In this document: positions 1-7,186 of the stretch, piece after piece | How the letters are laid out: every line of letters begins with the position of its first letter | Position numbering within the stretch: the first letter of the stretch is position 1 | Assembly (NCBI GenBank): GCA_030049565.1 | Contig: JASIKQ010000372.1 | Coordinates: forward strand, 1 to 11,765 | Length of the DNA stretch: 11,765 bases | Direction of reading: 5' to 3' | DNA from: Candidatus Sulfotelmatobacter sp. | GTDB lineage: Bacteria > Acidobacteriota > Terriglobia > Terriglobales > Acidobacteriaceae | Position numbers and translations under genes: made by a program | Notes under the pieces: generated by a model | What the model was told of the DNA's origin: nothing | Database searches by the model: none | Seen by the model: only the letters and a program-made list of their open reading frames with translations

Positions 1-338
1 TTGCCGCGTTCTTGGCACTGGTAGCAGGGCGACAAATCCTCACAATTGTGTACCGGCCCGAGTATGCCTCGCATCAGGATCTACTCATAGTCATGGTTAT
101 CGACGCGGCCATTATGGCCGTGGGCACGTTCCTAGGATTCGGCATGACAGCGGTACGCAGCTTCCGTCCGCAAGTGCCCATCATGGCGGCGAGCGTAATT
201 GTCTCGGCTGCGCTCACACTGGCACTGATACCAAGATTCGGTCTTCTAGGCGCGGGTTATGCGCTCATGATCGCCTCCCTCATCCGGGTGGCGGCGAGCC
301 AAGTTGTGTTGGGCTCGACGTTAAAAAGGGTTGTCTGA
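1..338 (+). CDS. Wzx-type polysaccharide flippase, C-terminal fragment (5' end outside window)
   Basis: The reading frame is open from the first base (frame starting at position 3) and ends at TGA 336-338, so about 111 C-terminal residues are seen. The sequence is strongly hydrophobic, with two or three membrane helices. Before them is a short stretch ILTIVYRPEYA, like the conserved 'L..lYG.eYA' loop of the MATE/Wzx-like polysaccharide transporter family. A second typical element is the PRFGLLGAGYA stretch between the last two helices. Family members flip undecaprenyl-diphosphate-linked repeat units across the inner membrane. The neighbouring polymerase and glycosyltransferases fit this role. 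The TTG at 12 is an internal codon, not the true start. The stop codon overlaps the next gene's ATG by one base (TGATG), so translation is probably coupled. The lipid-linked substrate cannot be read from the fragment, and another multi-helix transporter is possible but less likely. Confidence 0.75.
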   Translation, partial: AAFLALVAGRQILTIVYRPEYASHQDLLIVMVIDAAIMAVGTFLGFGMTAVRSFRPQVPIMAASVIVSAALTLALIPRFGLLGAGYALMIASLIRVAASQVVLGSTLKRVV

Positions 339-1462
339 TGCGCATTCTTCACGTTTTGGGCAAGCTCGACCGGGGTGGAGCAGAGACCTGGCTGGTACAG
401 GTGCTGCGCCATATTGACCGCCAGAAATATCAGATGGATTTTCTGGTTCACACCACGGAACCGGGAGCTTATGACGAAGAGGTACGAGGGCTCGGTTCGC
501 GAATCATCCCGTGCCTCAGGCCTTCTAGCCCCGCTACGTACGCGCGCAACTTTCGCCGAGTGTTGCGGGAGTACGGCCCCTACGATGTCGTCCACAGCCA
601 CGTGCATCATTACAGCGGATACGTGCTCATGCTGGCAGCAATGTGTGGCGTACCCGTGCGGATCGCGCATAGCCACAACGACACTAGATTTGCCGAGGCT
701 ACAGCGGGATTGTCGCGTCAAACATATTTAAGAGCTATGCGAGAGTTGATTCGTACGGCATGTACGAATGGCCTTGCGGTCAGCAGCGAGGCTGGCCAGG
801 ATCTTTTCGGTGGGCACTGGCAAGATTCGGATCACCTGCAGTTGCAGCATCTGGGGATCGACCTTTCACGCTTTGAGATTGAGGTCGACAAGATGCAGGT
901 TCGATCCTCGCTGAACATACCTGAGGACGCTTTTGTCATCGGCCATGTTGGACGTTTCTCAGGGCAAAAGAACCATGCGTTCCTGGTGGAGATTGCCCGA
1001 GAAGTCATCGCACGACACCAATCGGCGATTTTCTTGCTTGTCGGTGAAGGCGCACTTCGACTGGCAATAGAGCAAAAGGTGAAAGAGTGCTCGCTCCAGG
1101 ATCATTTCGTCTTCGCAGGATCGCGGGCAGACGTTCCCGTTCTGATGAAAGGAGCCATGGACTTGTTGCTGTTTCCATCACTCTACGAAGGATTGCCGAT
1201 TACGCTAGTCGAGGCACAGGCCGCCGGGCTAAGGTGCCTTGTATCCGACAGGATATCGAAAGAGGCGGAAGTTTTGCCGGGGTTCGTCCACCAGATGGCT
1301 TTAAGCGACTCTCCGGCGCAGTGGGCGATTCGATTGTTGGATCTTATTGCCACCGCAGGGGCAAGCTTCCCAGAATCACTTCGCGCTGCGCTCGCATCTC
1401 GCTCAATCTCGAATTCAGCGCGTGATCTTGTTGCGATTTATGCCGATTCAATTTCACTCTAG
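338..1462 (+). CDS. Family GT4 glycosyltransferase, EpsF/CapH-like
   Basis: A 374-residue cytoplasmic or membrane-associated retaining glycosyltransferase with GT-B fold. The N-terminal half opens MRILHVLGKLDRGGAE, the glycine-rich acceptor-side loop of GT4 enzymes (Gly13-Gly14), followed by VVHSH (residues 84-88) and RIAHSHND (108-115), typical of the EpsF/CapH subgroup of capsule glycosyltransferases. The C-terminal half has IGHVGRFSGQKNH (201-213), with Arg206 and Lys211 at the usual nucleotide-sugar phosphate-binding positions, LLVGEG (233-238), and a standard E-x7-E motif with Glu284 and Glu292. The length is normal for the family. The ATG overlaps the flippase stop, and an AAGGG at 326-330 sits 7 bases upstream as a plausible ribosome-binding site. 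It presumably adds one sugar to the growing lipid-linked repeat unit. Donor and acceptor cannot be predicted from sequence. Confidence 0.9.
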   Translation: MRILHVLGKLDRGGAETWLVQVLRHIDRQKYQMDFLVHTTEPGAYDEEVRGLGSRIIPCLRPSSPATYARNFRRVLREYGPYDVVHSHVHHYSGYVLMLAAMCGVPVRIAHSHNDTRFAEATAGLSRQTYLRAMRELIRTACTNGLAVSSEAGQDLFGGHWQDSDHLQLQHLGIDLSRFEIEVDKMQVRSSLNIPEDAFVIGHVGRFSGQKNHAFLVEIAREVIARHQSAIFLLVGEGALRLAIEQKVKECSLQDHFVFAGSRADVPVLMKGAMDLLLFPSLYEGLPITLVEAQAAGLRCLVSDRISKEAEVLPGFVHQMALSDSPAQWAIRLLDLIATAGASFPESLRAALASRSISNSARDLVAIYADSISL

Positions 1463-2927
1463 CTCTTCACGAACAAAAGGCCGGGAATGGAATCTGTTGC
1501 TAGCCGGTTTCGCCGCCGCCTGCGTCTTGATTGTTCTTGTGCTTCAGATCGTGAGCGCTCAGAACTCACCCGTCTCATTAGCTCTTCTCACGATCCTCAT
1601 TTCCGGATTCACTAGTGTGTGGCAGTTCAGGAAATATGGCTTAGATCCGTTAGGCCTCTTCTGTTTGGGATTCCTACTTTATGATGGTCTCCTGTTGCTG
1701 CGACTCTCTCTCGTAAGCGGGACCTCGGTAATGTTGTATCCAACGAGTTTCGGATACGAGACCTACGCCGCAGCTGGCATACTTTGCATAATCGCGGCGA
1801 CTGCCGTTCTACTAACTATCTTTGTGTGGGAACTAACCGGTAGTAGCTCCGAGTGCGCTTATTTCGTACGACCGGACGCAAGCGCGTCTGCGGCATGGTT
1901 CTGGGCGGGAATTTGCTCGTATCTGACGGGAATCGTGCTCTACTACTTACAATTCCAACAGTATGGTGGGTATCTGGCTGCGCTAACCATGACACGCGGC
2001 GAGCGATTTGGCTTAGCCGGAGATTCCGGCTCGTTGAGTTACCCCTACCTCGCGTTCATCGTTCCCAGCATAGCTTGTCTGTGTTACAGCTCTCAGATCT
2101 CCGATAAAAAGTACCAGCGCATTGCATTTTACGCTCTGACAGCGCTGTGGTGCATTCTTGTTCTCGCTCAAGGGGATCGTCGACTTGTCCTCCAATCTGC
2201 ATTAACAGTGGCCGGGGTTATGGCGGTGGTCAGGCCACAGGCTTTACGGTTGCGGATGCGCAGCTGGCTGTTAATCGTCGCGGCGTATTGTTTTTTTGCG
2301 GTTTTCGGAAACGCTCGTAGCTTCATAAGTGCCATCGCCGCCGGCGAGACTTCCGTGGCCCAAGCCGTCGCAGAACTCAATGAGGAAATGTCAAACGACT
2401 GGCTCACGCCTGAACATAGTGAATTTGCCGGTCCCTATCTTTCGCTGCTCGTCGCGTCTTCCGGACACTCTGAAAGACTCCTTGGGTCCTCCTACTACGA
2501 ATCGTTCTTGACGGTGTTGCCAAAGTTCATGTATCCGGGCCAAAAGCCAGAACTGCTGACGCGCCAGTTCGACGAGGAAATGCACCAGGGCAGTGGGACG
2601 ATTTCAGGATGGGGATACAATCCCGTGGCCGAAGCGTTCGTCAATTTTGGGGTCCTCGGGGTTGCCCTGATATTTGCTTTTTGGACTTTGTATTTTCTTG
2701 CTATCAGATCGTTTCGACGTCGCGGCGAGTGGGGAATCCTGCTTTCTGCGGTTCTACTGTCAGAAGCCGTTAACGCAAACCGAATTGATTTTCGAAATGT
2801 TTATTGGGAAACCACGTACTTCACCATAGGACTACTTCTAACTGGGGCTGTTGCCTTGGTGCTGAAGAAGCTCCATCAGAGAACATGCGTCCCCTTCACA
2901 AATCTTCGGCCCTCGGCATGGGCCTGA
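1440..2927 (+). CDS. wzy: Wzy-type polysaccharide repeat-unit polymerase
   Basis: A 495-residue integral membrane protein with about 11-12 predicted hydrophobic helices (for example residues 17-38, 71-91, 107-130, 151-171, 228-244, 274-290, 402-421 and 457-475). A large soluble stretch lies between the last helices (about 291-400). That loop carries LLGSSYYESFLTVLPKFMYP (348-366), a Gly-rich segment, and NPVAEAFVNFG (394-404), a pattern typical of O-antigen/oligosaccharide repeat-unit polymerases. An Arg-containing GDRR (245-248) follows one helix. The family joins undecaprenyl-linked repeat units at the periplasmic face of the inner membrane. Wzy proteins diverge strongly, so the call rests on topology, these motifs and the flippase/glycosyltransferase context. 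The ATG at 1440 is chosen because the protein then starts just before the first helix. It overlaps the preceding gene by 23 bases and has no good Shine-Dalgarno sequence. GTG 1422, TTG 1428 or TTG 1431 are alternatives. Confidence 0.82.
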   Translation: MPIQFHSSSSRTKGREWNLLLAGFAAACVLIVLVLQIVSAQNSPVSLALLTILISGFTSVWQFRKYGLDPLGLFCLGFLLYDGLLLLRLSLVSGTSVMLYPTSFGYETYAAAGILCIIAATAVLLTIFVWELTGSSSECAYFVRPDASASAAWFWAGICSYLTGIVLYYLQFQQYGGYLAALTMTRGERFGLAGDSGSLSYPYLAFIVPSIACLCYSSQISDKKYQRIAFYALTALWCILVLAQGDRRLVLQSALTVAGVMAVVRPQALRLRMRSWLLIVAAYCFFAVFGNARSFISAIAAGETSVAQAVAELNEEMSNDWLTPEHSEFAGPYLSLLVASSGHSERLLGSSYYESFLTVLPKFMYPGQKPELLTRQFDEEMHQGSGTISGWGYNPVAEAFVNFGVLGVALIFAFWTLYFLAIRSFRRRGEWGILLSAVLLSEAVNANRIDFRNVYWETTYFTIGLLLTGAVALVLKKLHQRTCVPFTNLRPSAWA

Positions 2928-2933
2928 GAGGTG
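2926..2933 (+). promoter_or_regulatory. Ribosome-binding site of the beta-helix gene
   Basis: GAGAGGTG lies 7 bases before the ATG at 2941 and overlaps the stop codon of the polymerase gene (TGA 2925-2927). It is the clearest Shine-Dalgarno sequence in the window and fixes the start of the beta-helix gene. The proximity to the upstream stop suggests that terminating ribosomes feed this start. Confidence 0.6.
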
Positions 2934-2940
2934 CTATCAG

Positions 2941-4644
2941 ATGCTGATTTTCATCACGCAAGCGCTTCACCTGTTTCTTTTCCTGGAATTAGCGATCGCC
3001 TCAAACAGTGTTGCCGGAGGTTCAGCTGCAATTGCGTCGGGTCCGTTTGCTGGAAGCTCGGAGACTCAGCATGCCGTTATGTACGAGGTGCGAGACAACG
3101 GCGTGAAGTGCGATGGCTTCACGGATGACACCCGGGCATTCAACAGCTTGATTGCGAAAGCGGGTTCGGCCGGCGGCGGGAACATCATTTTGCCAGCCGC
3201 AACCTGCATCGTGACCCATGTGAACCTGGCAAATAACGTCCACATTTTGGGGAAGGGTCGAGGGTCTACTACTATCCGGGTCAAGGATAACGCCGGAGAC
3301 TACGAGGCCATCTTCGGCACGAACAAAAGCACCTCCATCAATGTAGGTTTTGCTGATCTCACCATTGACCAGAACACCACAGCAAACCCGTTGACCCCAA
3401 AGGGACTTAACGCGACGCCGCGATTCGTCATTGCGACTGGGGCCGGAAGCAGTCAGCTAACCGTGGAGCGCGTAGAACTCAAAGACCTCGCCAATGTCAA
3501 CACGATCTACTCCGGTAGCGAGTTCACAAACATTACGGACAGCGCATTCTCCCTCAATTGTGGCGGATCGGTATATCACGATCACTCAACTGTGTACGTC
3601 GCGGCAGAGCACTCGCAAACCCGGCACAACATTTTCAGGGGTTGCGTCAATGCTGTCGGCTCGGTCACTGCTATCGAGACGCACGGCGGCAGCCAGACCG
3701 TTGTTGCAAACACGATCGATGGTTATTGGATCGGCATGAACATAACTGGCGTAGCTGCGACTGAGTCGAGTAACGTCTCTGTAACCGACAACAGCATCAA
3801 GGGCGCCTATTACGGCATTCAGCTCTGGTCGAACTGCTACCACTCCCACACCACTGGCTACGGATTGCATGGCGTTACTATTGAATCGAATGTAATTCGT
3901 CTCACTCAAGCCGCCTGGACCAGAAATCCGGTCACAGGAGGGCAGAACGTAGGGAATCCCAGCGGGGTGTGGGTAAACGCCGAGTCTAACCTGCCGCTCG
4001 CAATCATCACAATCCAGCGCAACACCATCGAATACGACTTGGAAACAGGCGGATCAGCACCTTACGACCCGAGCGGGGTAGGCATTGGCTACTGGGACTC
4101 GACGAATGGAAACTCGATCACATCGCTCAAAGTTATCGGCAACACGATCGAGAACGCTACTCTGAATGCCATCCGGGTAACCGCCAACGGCAGCGATTTC
4201 GATATATCCGGCAACGTCATCATCAATCCGGGCTCATCGGCCAATAGCGGCGCCGGTGCAGGTTATCGCAACGGTATTCTGATAGCGAGCACGGCTCCAC
4301 TAAAAGGCGTTCGCGTGAACAACAACACTATCACCGACAATCAATCTACGAGCCGAATCGTGCGAGGCATCTACTTCGCTGCAGCAAGGGGCAGCGAGCT
4401 GTCCGCTGCGGGAAACAAGTTTGCTGTCACGGGCGCATCTATCACTTCGTTGCGGAGTTTCGTCGATTGCGACAACGATGTGCAATTGCCGTTCGTGCAG
4501 GGCTTCGTCGAATCGCCTCGAATAATCCCCCCGCTTCTGCCTAGGTGCCATGTCGCCCCTGGATCGACGTTCACGACCCACGACCATGTGTACCATGTGA
4601 ACCCGGACAGCAGAACTTGGACGCCGGTCGCGAACCATTCTTAA
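2941..4644 (+). CDS. Secreted right-handed parallel beta-helix protein, pectate-lyase-3-like
   Basis: A 567-residue protein. Residues 3-20 are hydrophobic and end in AIA before SNS, consistent with an export signal, but the N-region has no Lys or Arg, so signal-peptide prediction is uncertain. At 49-64 the motif EVRDNGVKCDGFTDDT matches the 'V.D.GA.gDG.tDDT' start of the Pectate_lyase_3/glycosyl-hydrolase-28-like beta-helix family. It is followed by the usual ILP and ILGKGRGSTTI elements (about 83-112). From about 180 to 500 there are repeated rungs containing NTI, NSI or NVI (for example 257, 284, 317, 361, 401, 425, 462), an asparagine-ladder pattern of right-handed beta-helices. A non-repetitive C-terminal cap (about 520-567) contains THDHVYHVN. 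Folds of this kind occur in polysaccharide lyases, hydrolases, C5-epimerases such as AlgG, and phage tailspikes. Placement between the polymerase and glycosyltransferase genes suggests it acts on the polymer made here, in the periplasm or outside. No catalytic residues can be assigned, so activity is open and a binding or structural role is possible. Confidence 0.85.
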   Translation: MLIFITQALHLFLFLELAIASNSVAGGSAAIASGPFAGSSETQHAVMYEVRDNGVKCDGFTDDTRAFNSLIAKAGSAGGGNIILPAATCIVTHVNLANNVHILGKGRGSTTIRVKDNAGDYEAIFGTNKSTSINVGFADLTIDQNTTANPLTPKGLNATPRFVIATGAGSSQLTVERVELKDLANVNTIYSGSEFTNITDSAFSLNCGGSVYHDHSTVYVAAEHSQTRHNIFRGCVNAVGSVTAIETHGGSQTVVANTIDGYWIGMNITGVAATESSNVSVTDNSIKGAYYGIQLWSNCYHSHTTGYGLHGVTIESNVIRLTQAAWTRNPVTGGQNVGNPSGVWVNAESNLPLAIITIQRNTIEYDLETGGSAPYDPSGVGIGYWDSTNGNSITSLKVIGNTIENATLNAIRVTANGSDFDISGNVIINPGSSANSGAGAGYRNGILIASTAPLKGVRVNNNTITDNQSTSRIVRGIYFAAARGSELSAAGNKFAVTGASITSLRSFVDCDNDVQLPFVQGFVESPRIIPPLLPRCHVAPGSTFTTHDHVYHVNPDSRTWTPVANHS

Positions 4645-4688
4645 GCGGTGCCAACCTCCGAAGTTGATCGAAACTTTTTGACCAGACC

Positions 4689-5945
4689 ATGCGCTTAATC
4701 ATTACTTCTGAACATCGCTTCAGCATCGCTGCTGACGGCTCTGTCTGGTCCAGGATAGGGAATGATTACTCGTTCTGGCAGAGATACCTGTCGGAGTTTG
4801 ATTCGGTCAGGGTTGTAGCGCGAGCGCAGCGCGATCCGCTGATAGACGACAAATACAAGAAGGTTACCGGGCCGGGCGTTGAATTCTGGCCGGTACCTTA
4901 CTACCTGGGCCCACTCCAGTTCGCCTTGCGAAAGCGCCAGGTCGCCAGATCGGTTTGTGGAGCAATGAATAAGCAAGACGCAGTTATCTGCCGCGTGGCA
5001 TCTCCAATTGCCACCGAGCTGCTGCGGCAGATCAAAGGGCGACCCTACGGGTTGGAGGTAGTGGGCGATCCTTACGAGGCGCTAGGTCCGGGAGCGGTGC
5101 GACATCCATTGCGGCCAGTGCTCAGGCGGCTGATGCGCCGGAATTTGCGAGAGCAGTGTGCGCAAGCGGCTGGAGTGGCGTACGTGACCCAGAGAACTCT
5201 GCAACATAAGTATCCATGCCCGGCGCTCTCGGTCGGCGTCTCCGACGTGGCGCATCTTGACTTTACCGGCTTGCCCAAAGTCTTTACCACGAGCTACTCA
5301 AGCCTTACGTGGAAGGAAGACGATTTCGCGAAGAAGTCGCGGCAGTTTCAAGATTGCCGCAGTTCCAGAATCCTATTTGTCGGGTCGCTCGCGCAGATGT
5401 ACAAGGGACCGGATGTGCTGTTACGGGCTGTCGCGCGCCTTCGGTCGAGCACCGTTGTGGAAGTGATTATGGTAGGAGACGGAAAGCACCGGCCGGAGCT
5501 GGAAAGTCTAGCAGCAACCTGCGGGGTTGCCGGTCAGGTGAAATTTCTGGGCGAGCTGCCCTCTGGCCGCGCGGTCCGCGAGCAGATGGATCAGAGCACA
5601 CTTTTCGTGATGCCTTCCCGGACGGAAGGACTGCCGCGGGCAATGATTGAGGCAATGGCACGCGCTCTGCCTTGCATCGGTACCAGAGTGGGTGGCATTC
5701 CGGAGCTGCTGGATGACGACGATCTGGTCGTGCCGAACCATGTGGAGGGACTGGCAGCAAAGGTGGAAGAAGTGCTGAGTAGTCCCGAGCGCCTCACGGA
5801 AATGTCGGCCCGTAACCTGGAGCGCGCTGAGGAATACCGGCCCGAAGTGCTGGAAAGGCGCAGACGTGAGTTCTACAAATTTTTGCGCAGGGTTACGGAA
5901 CAATGGGTAGAGAGGGGACCAGTTGCGGCCGCGGCGATCGCATGA
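4689..5945 (+). CDS. Family GT4 glycosyltransferase
   Basis: A 418-residue GT-B glycosyltransferase. The N-terminal half is divergent and lacks the usual GG loop, carrying MRLIITSEHRFSIAADGSVW, followed by CRVASPIA (101-108) and GLEVVGDPYEA (121-131). The C-terminal half is classic GT4: ILFVGSLAQMYKGPDVLLRA (228-247), with Lys239 at the donor-phosphate site, MVGDG (261-265), VKFLGEL (284-290), and an E-x7-E motif with Glu313 and Glu321 within PSRTEGLPRAMIEAMA, then GGIPELL (335-341). An Arg/Lys-rich stretch near 388-401 may help membrane association. There is no strong Shine-Dalgarno sequence before the ATG, but no better in-frame start exists. The preceding 44-base gap (4645-4688) has only a weak AT-rich hairpin. 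The stop overlaps the next start as ATGA. It probably adds one residue of the repeat unit; the sugar specificity is unknown. Confidence 0.9.
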   Translation: MRLIITSEHRFSIAADGSVWSRIGNDYSFWQRYLSEFDSVRVVARAQRDPLIDDKYKKVTGPGVEFWPVPYYLGPLQFALRKRQVARSVCGAMNKQDAVICRVASPIATELLRQIKGRPYGLEVVGDPYEALGPGAVRHPLRPVLRRLMRRNLREQCAQAAGVAYVTQRTLQHKYPCPALSVGVSDVAHLDFTGLPKVFTTSYSSLTWKEDDFAKKSRQFQDCRSSRILFVGSLAQMYKGPDVLLRAVARLRSSTVVEVIMVGDGKHRPELESLAATCGVAGQVKFLGELPSGRAVREQMDQSTLFVMPSRTEGLPRAMIEAMARALPCIGTRVGGIPELLDDDDLVVPNHVEGLAAKVEEVLSSPERLTEMSARNLERAEEYRPEVLERRRREFYKFLRRVTEQWVERGPVAAAAIA

Positions 5946-7186
5946 GAGTTCTCCAAGTTAGTAAAACGTCGGAAGGAGCATCATGGGCGGCGCGGCAGGC
6001 GGCAGAGCTTGTCCGAGGCGGCGTCGAGGTGCATGTCGCCCTCCCGGAGCGAGCGGGGGCTGCAGTTGCCGAGTGGCAACAGGCTGGCGCAAGAATCCAT
6101 TTGATCGATTGCGGCATGCCGGGTCGGAATCCGGAACGATTGCTGCCGCGAATCCGCGCGACACGTAGGCTGGTCAGTCAGATCAACCCTCATCTGATCC
6201 ATAGTCACTTTGTGAGCACGACATTAATGCTGCGTTTAGCGCTGGGACGGCATCACCCAATTCCAAGAATTTTCCAGGTTCCTGGGCCGTTGCACCTCGA
6301 GCACTGGCACACTCGAAGTATGGAACTCGCACTGGCAGGGGAAAACGATTTCTGGATCGCCAGCAGTCAATGTATTGCACGAGGATACGAGGTGGCGGGC
6401 ATTAGCCGTACTAGGCTCTTCCGTAGCTATTACGGGATGGACACGAGGTTGTTCTGTTACCCAAACACCGGCTATCTCCGGAGGCGACTCAAGATTCCGC
6501 TCGATGCCTTCATCGTGGGCAACATTAACTTAATTTATCCACCCAAAAGATACCTCGGGCAGAAAATCGGATTGAAGTCGCATGAGGATGTGATCGAAGC
6601 GATCAGCCTTGTCCAGCAAAGGCGACCGAACGTGTGGGGAGTGCTGATTGGAGGGACTTTTGGCAACCACCCGGTATACGAATACAGACTCCGGGAACTA
6701 GCGCAACGGAAGGGTCATGGAACCATCATAATGCCAGGAAAGTTCGATCCGAGGCAGGTAGCGCAGAGTTGGCCAGACTTCGACTGCGCCGTTCATGTGC
6801 CAACTTCGGAAAATTGCGGCGGCGTTGTTGAACCGTTGCTCTGTGGAGTTCCCACCATCGCTGGTAGAATCGGCGGATTGCCGGAGGTTGTGCACCCCGG
6901 TGTAACGGGTGAGGTGGTTCCGATTCGGCGTCCAGACGCGTTGGCGTACGCCATTATGAGGATAATGGATAATAACGAGCTCTACAGGCGGCTTGCGAAC
7001 AGGGGCAAGGCCTTGGTCTCCGTAATGTTCAACCAGCGCCGATGTGCAGCCGAGATTCACGGGATCTATCGTCACATTCTCTACGGGGACCCGCGACCAG
7101 AAGAATTTGATCCCAAGGCCTACCTCGATTCGCTTCCATACATCTGCGAGCCGACGGTACCAGCGGAAAATCAATACTCCGCATGA
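5942..7186 (+). CDS. Family GT4 glycosyltransferase with a shifted E-x-E motif
   Basis: A 414-residue GT-B glycosyltransferase. MRVLQVSKTSEGASWAARQA at the N-terminus is a variant of the GT4 acceptor loop, and LIHSHF (85-90) is the usual interdomain-side motif. The C-terminal half has VGNINLIYPPKRYLGQKIGL (192-211) followed by KSHEDVIEA (212-220), a variant of the common 'KGHEd.i.A' motif; then GVLIGG (233-238) and PTSENCGGVVEPLLCGVP (287-304), followed by GGLPEVV (311-317). Glu290 and Glu297 are only six residues apart in between (E-x6-E), instead of the normal E-x7-E seen in the two other GT4 enzymes here. The ATG at 5942 is preferred over the upstream in-frame ATG at 5903 because it gives a standard GT4 N-terminus and a 4-base ATGA overlap with the previous gene. 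An AGAGGGG at 5911-5917 is too far upstream to serve it well. Substrates are unknown. Confidence 0.88.
   Translation: MRVLQVSKTSEGASWAARQAAELVRGGVEVHVALPERAGAAVAEWQQAGARIHLIDCGMPGRNPERLLPRIRATRRLVSQINPHLIHSHFVSTTLMLRLALGRHHPIPRIFQVPGPLHLEHWHTRSMELALAGENDFWIASSQCIARGYEVAGISRTRLFRSYYGMDTRLFCYPNTGYLRRRLKIPLDAFIVGNINLIYPPKRYLGQKIGLKSHEDVIEAISLVQQRRPNVWGVLIGGTFGNHPVYEYRLRELAQRKGHGTIIMPGKFDPRQVAQSWPDFDCAVHVPTSENCGGVVEPLLCGVPTIAGRIGGLPEVVHPGVTGEVVPIRRPDALAYAIMRIMDNNELYRRLANRGKALVSVMFNQRRCAAEIHGIYRHILYGDPRPEEFDPKAYLDSLPYICEPTVPAENQYSA

Noticed and set aside
257..721. A 154-codon open frame on the minus strand over the flippase/GT4 junction
   Set aside because: It lies antisense to two clear genes, has no recognisable domain and looks like a shadow of the GT4 frame.
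3494..3909. Open frames in other frames and on the minus strand over the beta-helix gene
   Set aside because: They follow from the regular Asn/Thr/Ser codon pattern of the beta-helix repeats and encode no recognisable protein.
3720..4350. Repeated NTI/NSI/NVI codon blocks considered as a DNA repeat array
   Set aside because: The repetition is at protein level (beta-helix rungs) and varies at the DNA level, so it is not a tandem DNA repeat or CRISPR array.
4661..4679. Hairpin AAGTT/AACTT followed by T residues in the gap after the beta-helix gene, as a possible terminator
   Set aside because: The stem is only five weak A/T-rich pairs with a 6-base loop. The next gene follows at once on the same strand, so a true terminator is unlikely.
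5309..5797. Several overlapping open frames on both strands in the second GT4 gene
   Set aside because: They are shadows of a GC-rich coding region; only the plus-strand frame from 4689 has GT4 motifs.
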